DNA from: an uncultured bacterium
GTDB taxonomy: Bacteria; Hydrothermota; Tepidihabitantia; Tepidihabitantales; Tepidihabitantaceae
Length of the DNA: 6,431 nucleotides
Direction of reading: 5' to 3'
Assembly: GCA_937139435.1 (NCBI GenBank)
Contig: CAKZPX010000027.1
Location: forward strand, 1 to 6,431
Both the position numbers and the translations under genes were made by a program. Position 1 is the stretch's first letter. Every line of letters begins with the position of its first letter. Under the pieces are notes generated by a model. The model searched no databases. It had not been told where the DNA came from and worked only from the letters and a program-made list of their open reading frames with translations. Shown one piece after another: positions 5,425 through 6,431 of the stretch.

Positions 5425-6431
5425 ATGAGTCCAATATTCTGGGTTGCACCCGGCGGCGCATTACTGGCACTTGCGTTTGCCCTCTTTTTTGCCCTGAGCA
5501 ATTTAAGGAAAAGCGAGGGGACGGAGCCGATGAAAGAGGTGGCCAGGGCGGTAAAAGAAGGGGCGACCGCTTATCTCAAACAGCAGTATAAGGGAGTGAG
5601 TATCTTCTTTGCAGTGGTATTCGTATTGCTGGGGATTCTGGCGGTTTTGAAATTACAGTCACCCTTTGTGCCGGTTGCCTTTCTCACGGGCGGTTTCTTT
5701 TCCGGGCTGGCTGGTTTTATCGGTATGTCAATCGGTGTTCGCTGCAGTGCCCGAACCACCTGGGCAACCAAAGGGAGTTTGAACGCGGGATTACGCGTGG
5801 CATTTTCATCCGGTATGGTGATGGGGCTGGCGGTGGTTGGTCTGGGTTTAATTGATATCGCCATCTGGTATACAATTCTTAATGCGGTTTATGCTCACGA
5901 ACCCCTGGTTCATAAACTGGAACTGATTACCTCAACGATGCTGGCATTTGGTATCGGTGCCAGTTCCCAGGCGCTTTTTGCCCGGGTCGGTGGTGGCATT
6001 TTTACCAAGGCGGCAGATGTTGGTGCTGACCTGGTGGGTAAGGTTGAGGCAGGAATTCCTGAGGATGACCCGCGTAATCCAGCGGTGATTGCGGATAATG
6101 TTGGTGACAATGTTGGTGATATCGCCGGTATGGGTGCCGACCTGTATGAGTCTTATGTTGGTTCTATTGTTGCTTCAATGGCGCTCTCGGTTGTTGCTTT
6201 TGCTGGCAGCGGTCTGGAGGTGAATGGTGTCCTGTTGCCGATGGTTCTTGCCGGTGTCGGAATTATTGCTTCTATTCTGGGTAGTTTTCTTGTCCGTGCT
6301 CAAGAAAAGGCGGAGCAGGGTGTGCTGCTGGCAGCATTGCGGCGGGGGATTTATGGGACAGCGCTTCTTGTGGCGATATTAGCTTTCTTTATTACTAAAT
6401 TTCTCCTTCCCCAGTACTGGTCGGTGTACTG
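5425..6431 (+). CDS. hppA: Membrane-bound ion-translocating pyrophosphatase (3' partial)
   Basis: 335 codons are visible and the frame is open to the window edge; full family members are roughly 650-800 residues. The enzyme hydrolyses pyrophosphate to phosphate and pumps H+ and/or Na+ out of the cytoplasm through a bundle of about 16 helices. Seen: an N-terminal membrane helix (FWVAPGGALLALAFALFFAL), the early motif KEGATAYLKQQY, several further hydrophobic helices, then the family signature DVGADLVGKVE (residues 198-208). This is followed by acidic/Asn pyrophosphate- and Mg-binding positions in EDDPRNPAVIADN (213-225) and VGDNVGD (226-232), and GADLYESYVGS. The residues that distinguish K+-dependent from K+-independent types, and those bearing on H+ versus Na+ specificity, are mostly beyond the edge, so the subtype is open. 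It fits energy saving in an anaerobe. A strong promoter and SD suggest high expression. Confidence 0.97.
   Translation, partial: MSPIFWVAPGGALLALAFALFFALSNLRKSEGTEPMKEVARAVKEGATAYLKQQYKGVSIFFAVVFVLLGILAVLKLQSPFVPVAFLTGGFFSGLAGFIGMSIGVRCSARTTWATKGSLNAGLRVAFSSGMVMGLAVVGLGLIDIAIWYTILNAVYAHEPLVHKLELITSTMLAFGIGASSQALFARVGGGIFTKAADVGADLVGKVEAGIPEDDPRNPAVIADNVGDNVGDIAGMGADLYESYVGSIVASMALSVVAFAGSGLEVNGVLLPMVLAGVGIIASILGSFLVRAQEKAEQGVLLAALRRGIYGTALLVAILAFFITKFLLPQYWSVY

Noticed and set aside
5571..6110. Two leftward ORFs opposite hppA.
   Set aside because: The + strand encodes the unmistakable pyrophosphatase signature; these are antisense shadows.

Overview
The window looks like a piece of an anaerobic, probably free-living bacterial genome of moderate GC content. 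The evidence is a BcrA/BadF-type Fe-S activase, a fused Memo-AMMECR1 protein, remnants of a secreted C25 (gingipain-like) peptidase, an Asp-box propeller and a membrane pyrophosphatase. Signal-peptide-like starts, strong SD sites on some genes and TTGACA/TANNNT promoters point to Bacteria. The gene mix recalls uncultured lineages such as candidate division WOR-3, but that placement is a guess from gene content and not shown by the sequence.

Layout. Positions 1-3240 are a rightward, tightly packed run. It contains the C-terminal part of a 2-hydroxyacyl-CoA dehydratase activator-type ATPase (partial), a MEMO1-like plus AMMECR1-like fusion (AmmeMemoRadiSam B+A), and a decayed C25-type peptidase gene whose start overlaps the previous stop. 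The peptidase remnant has three reading-frame breaks and lacks the catalytic half. A strong bidirectional hairpin terminator (3264-3291) separates this run from a leftward JAMM/MPN metallopeptidase-like gene (3302-3877). About 500 bp without a convincing gene follows, holding a GC-rich palindrome cluster (about 4098-4168). Next is a leftward gene for a seven-bladed Asp-box (Ycf48-like) propeller (4374-5279). It diverges from a rightward hppA for a membrane ion-pumping pyrophosphatase (5425 to the window end, incomplete).

How genes relate. Activase, Memo-AMMECR1 and the C25 remnant look co-transcribed, since the gaps are a few bases or overlaps. The radical-SAM partner expected for the Memo/AMMECR1 pair is not in the window. 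The two leftward genes each have their own promoter, with the -10 box only 8-9 nt before the ATG and no Shine-Dalgarno, so both are predicted to be leaderless transcripts. hppA instead has a strong promoter, a roughly 50-nt leader and a good SD.

Most worth a second look: the paired leaderless promoters, the fused and possibly exported Memo-AMMECR1 with competing start sites, the palindrome cluster flanked by 8-bp direct repeats, the unusual JAMM spacing, and the dead C25 gene. I see no CRISPR array, tRNA, rRNA or intact insertion sequence.
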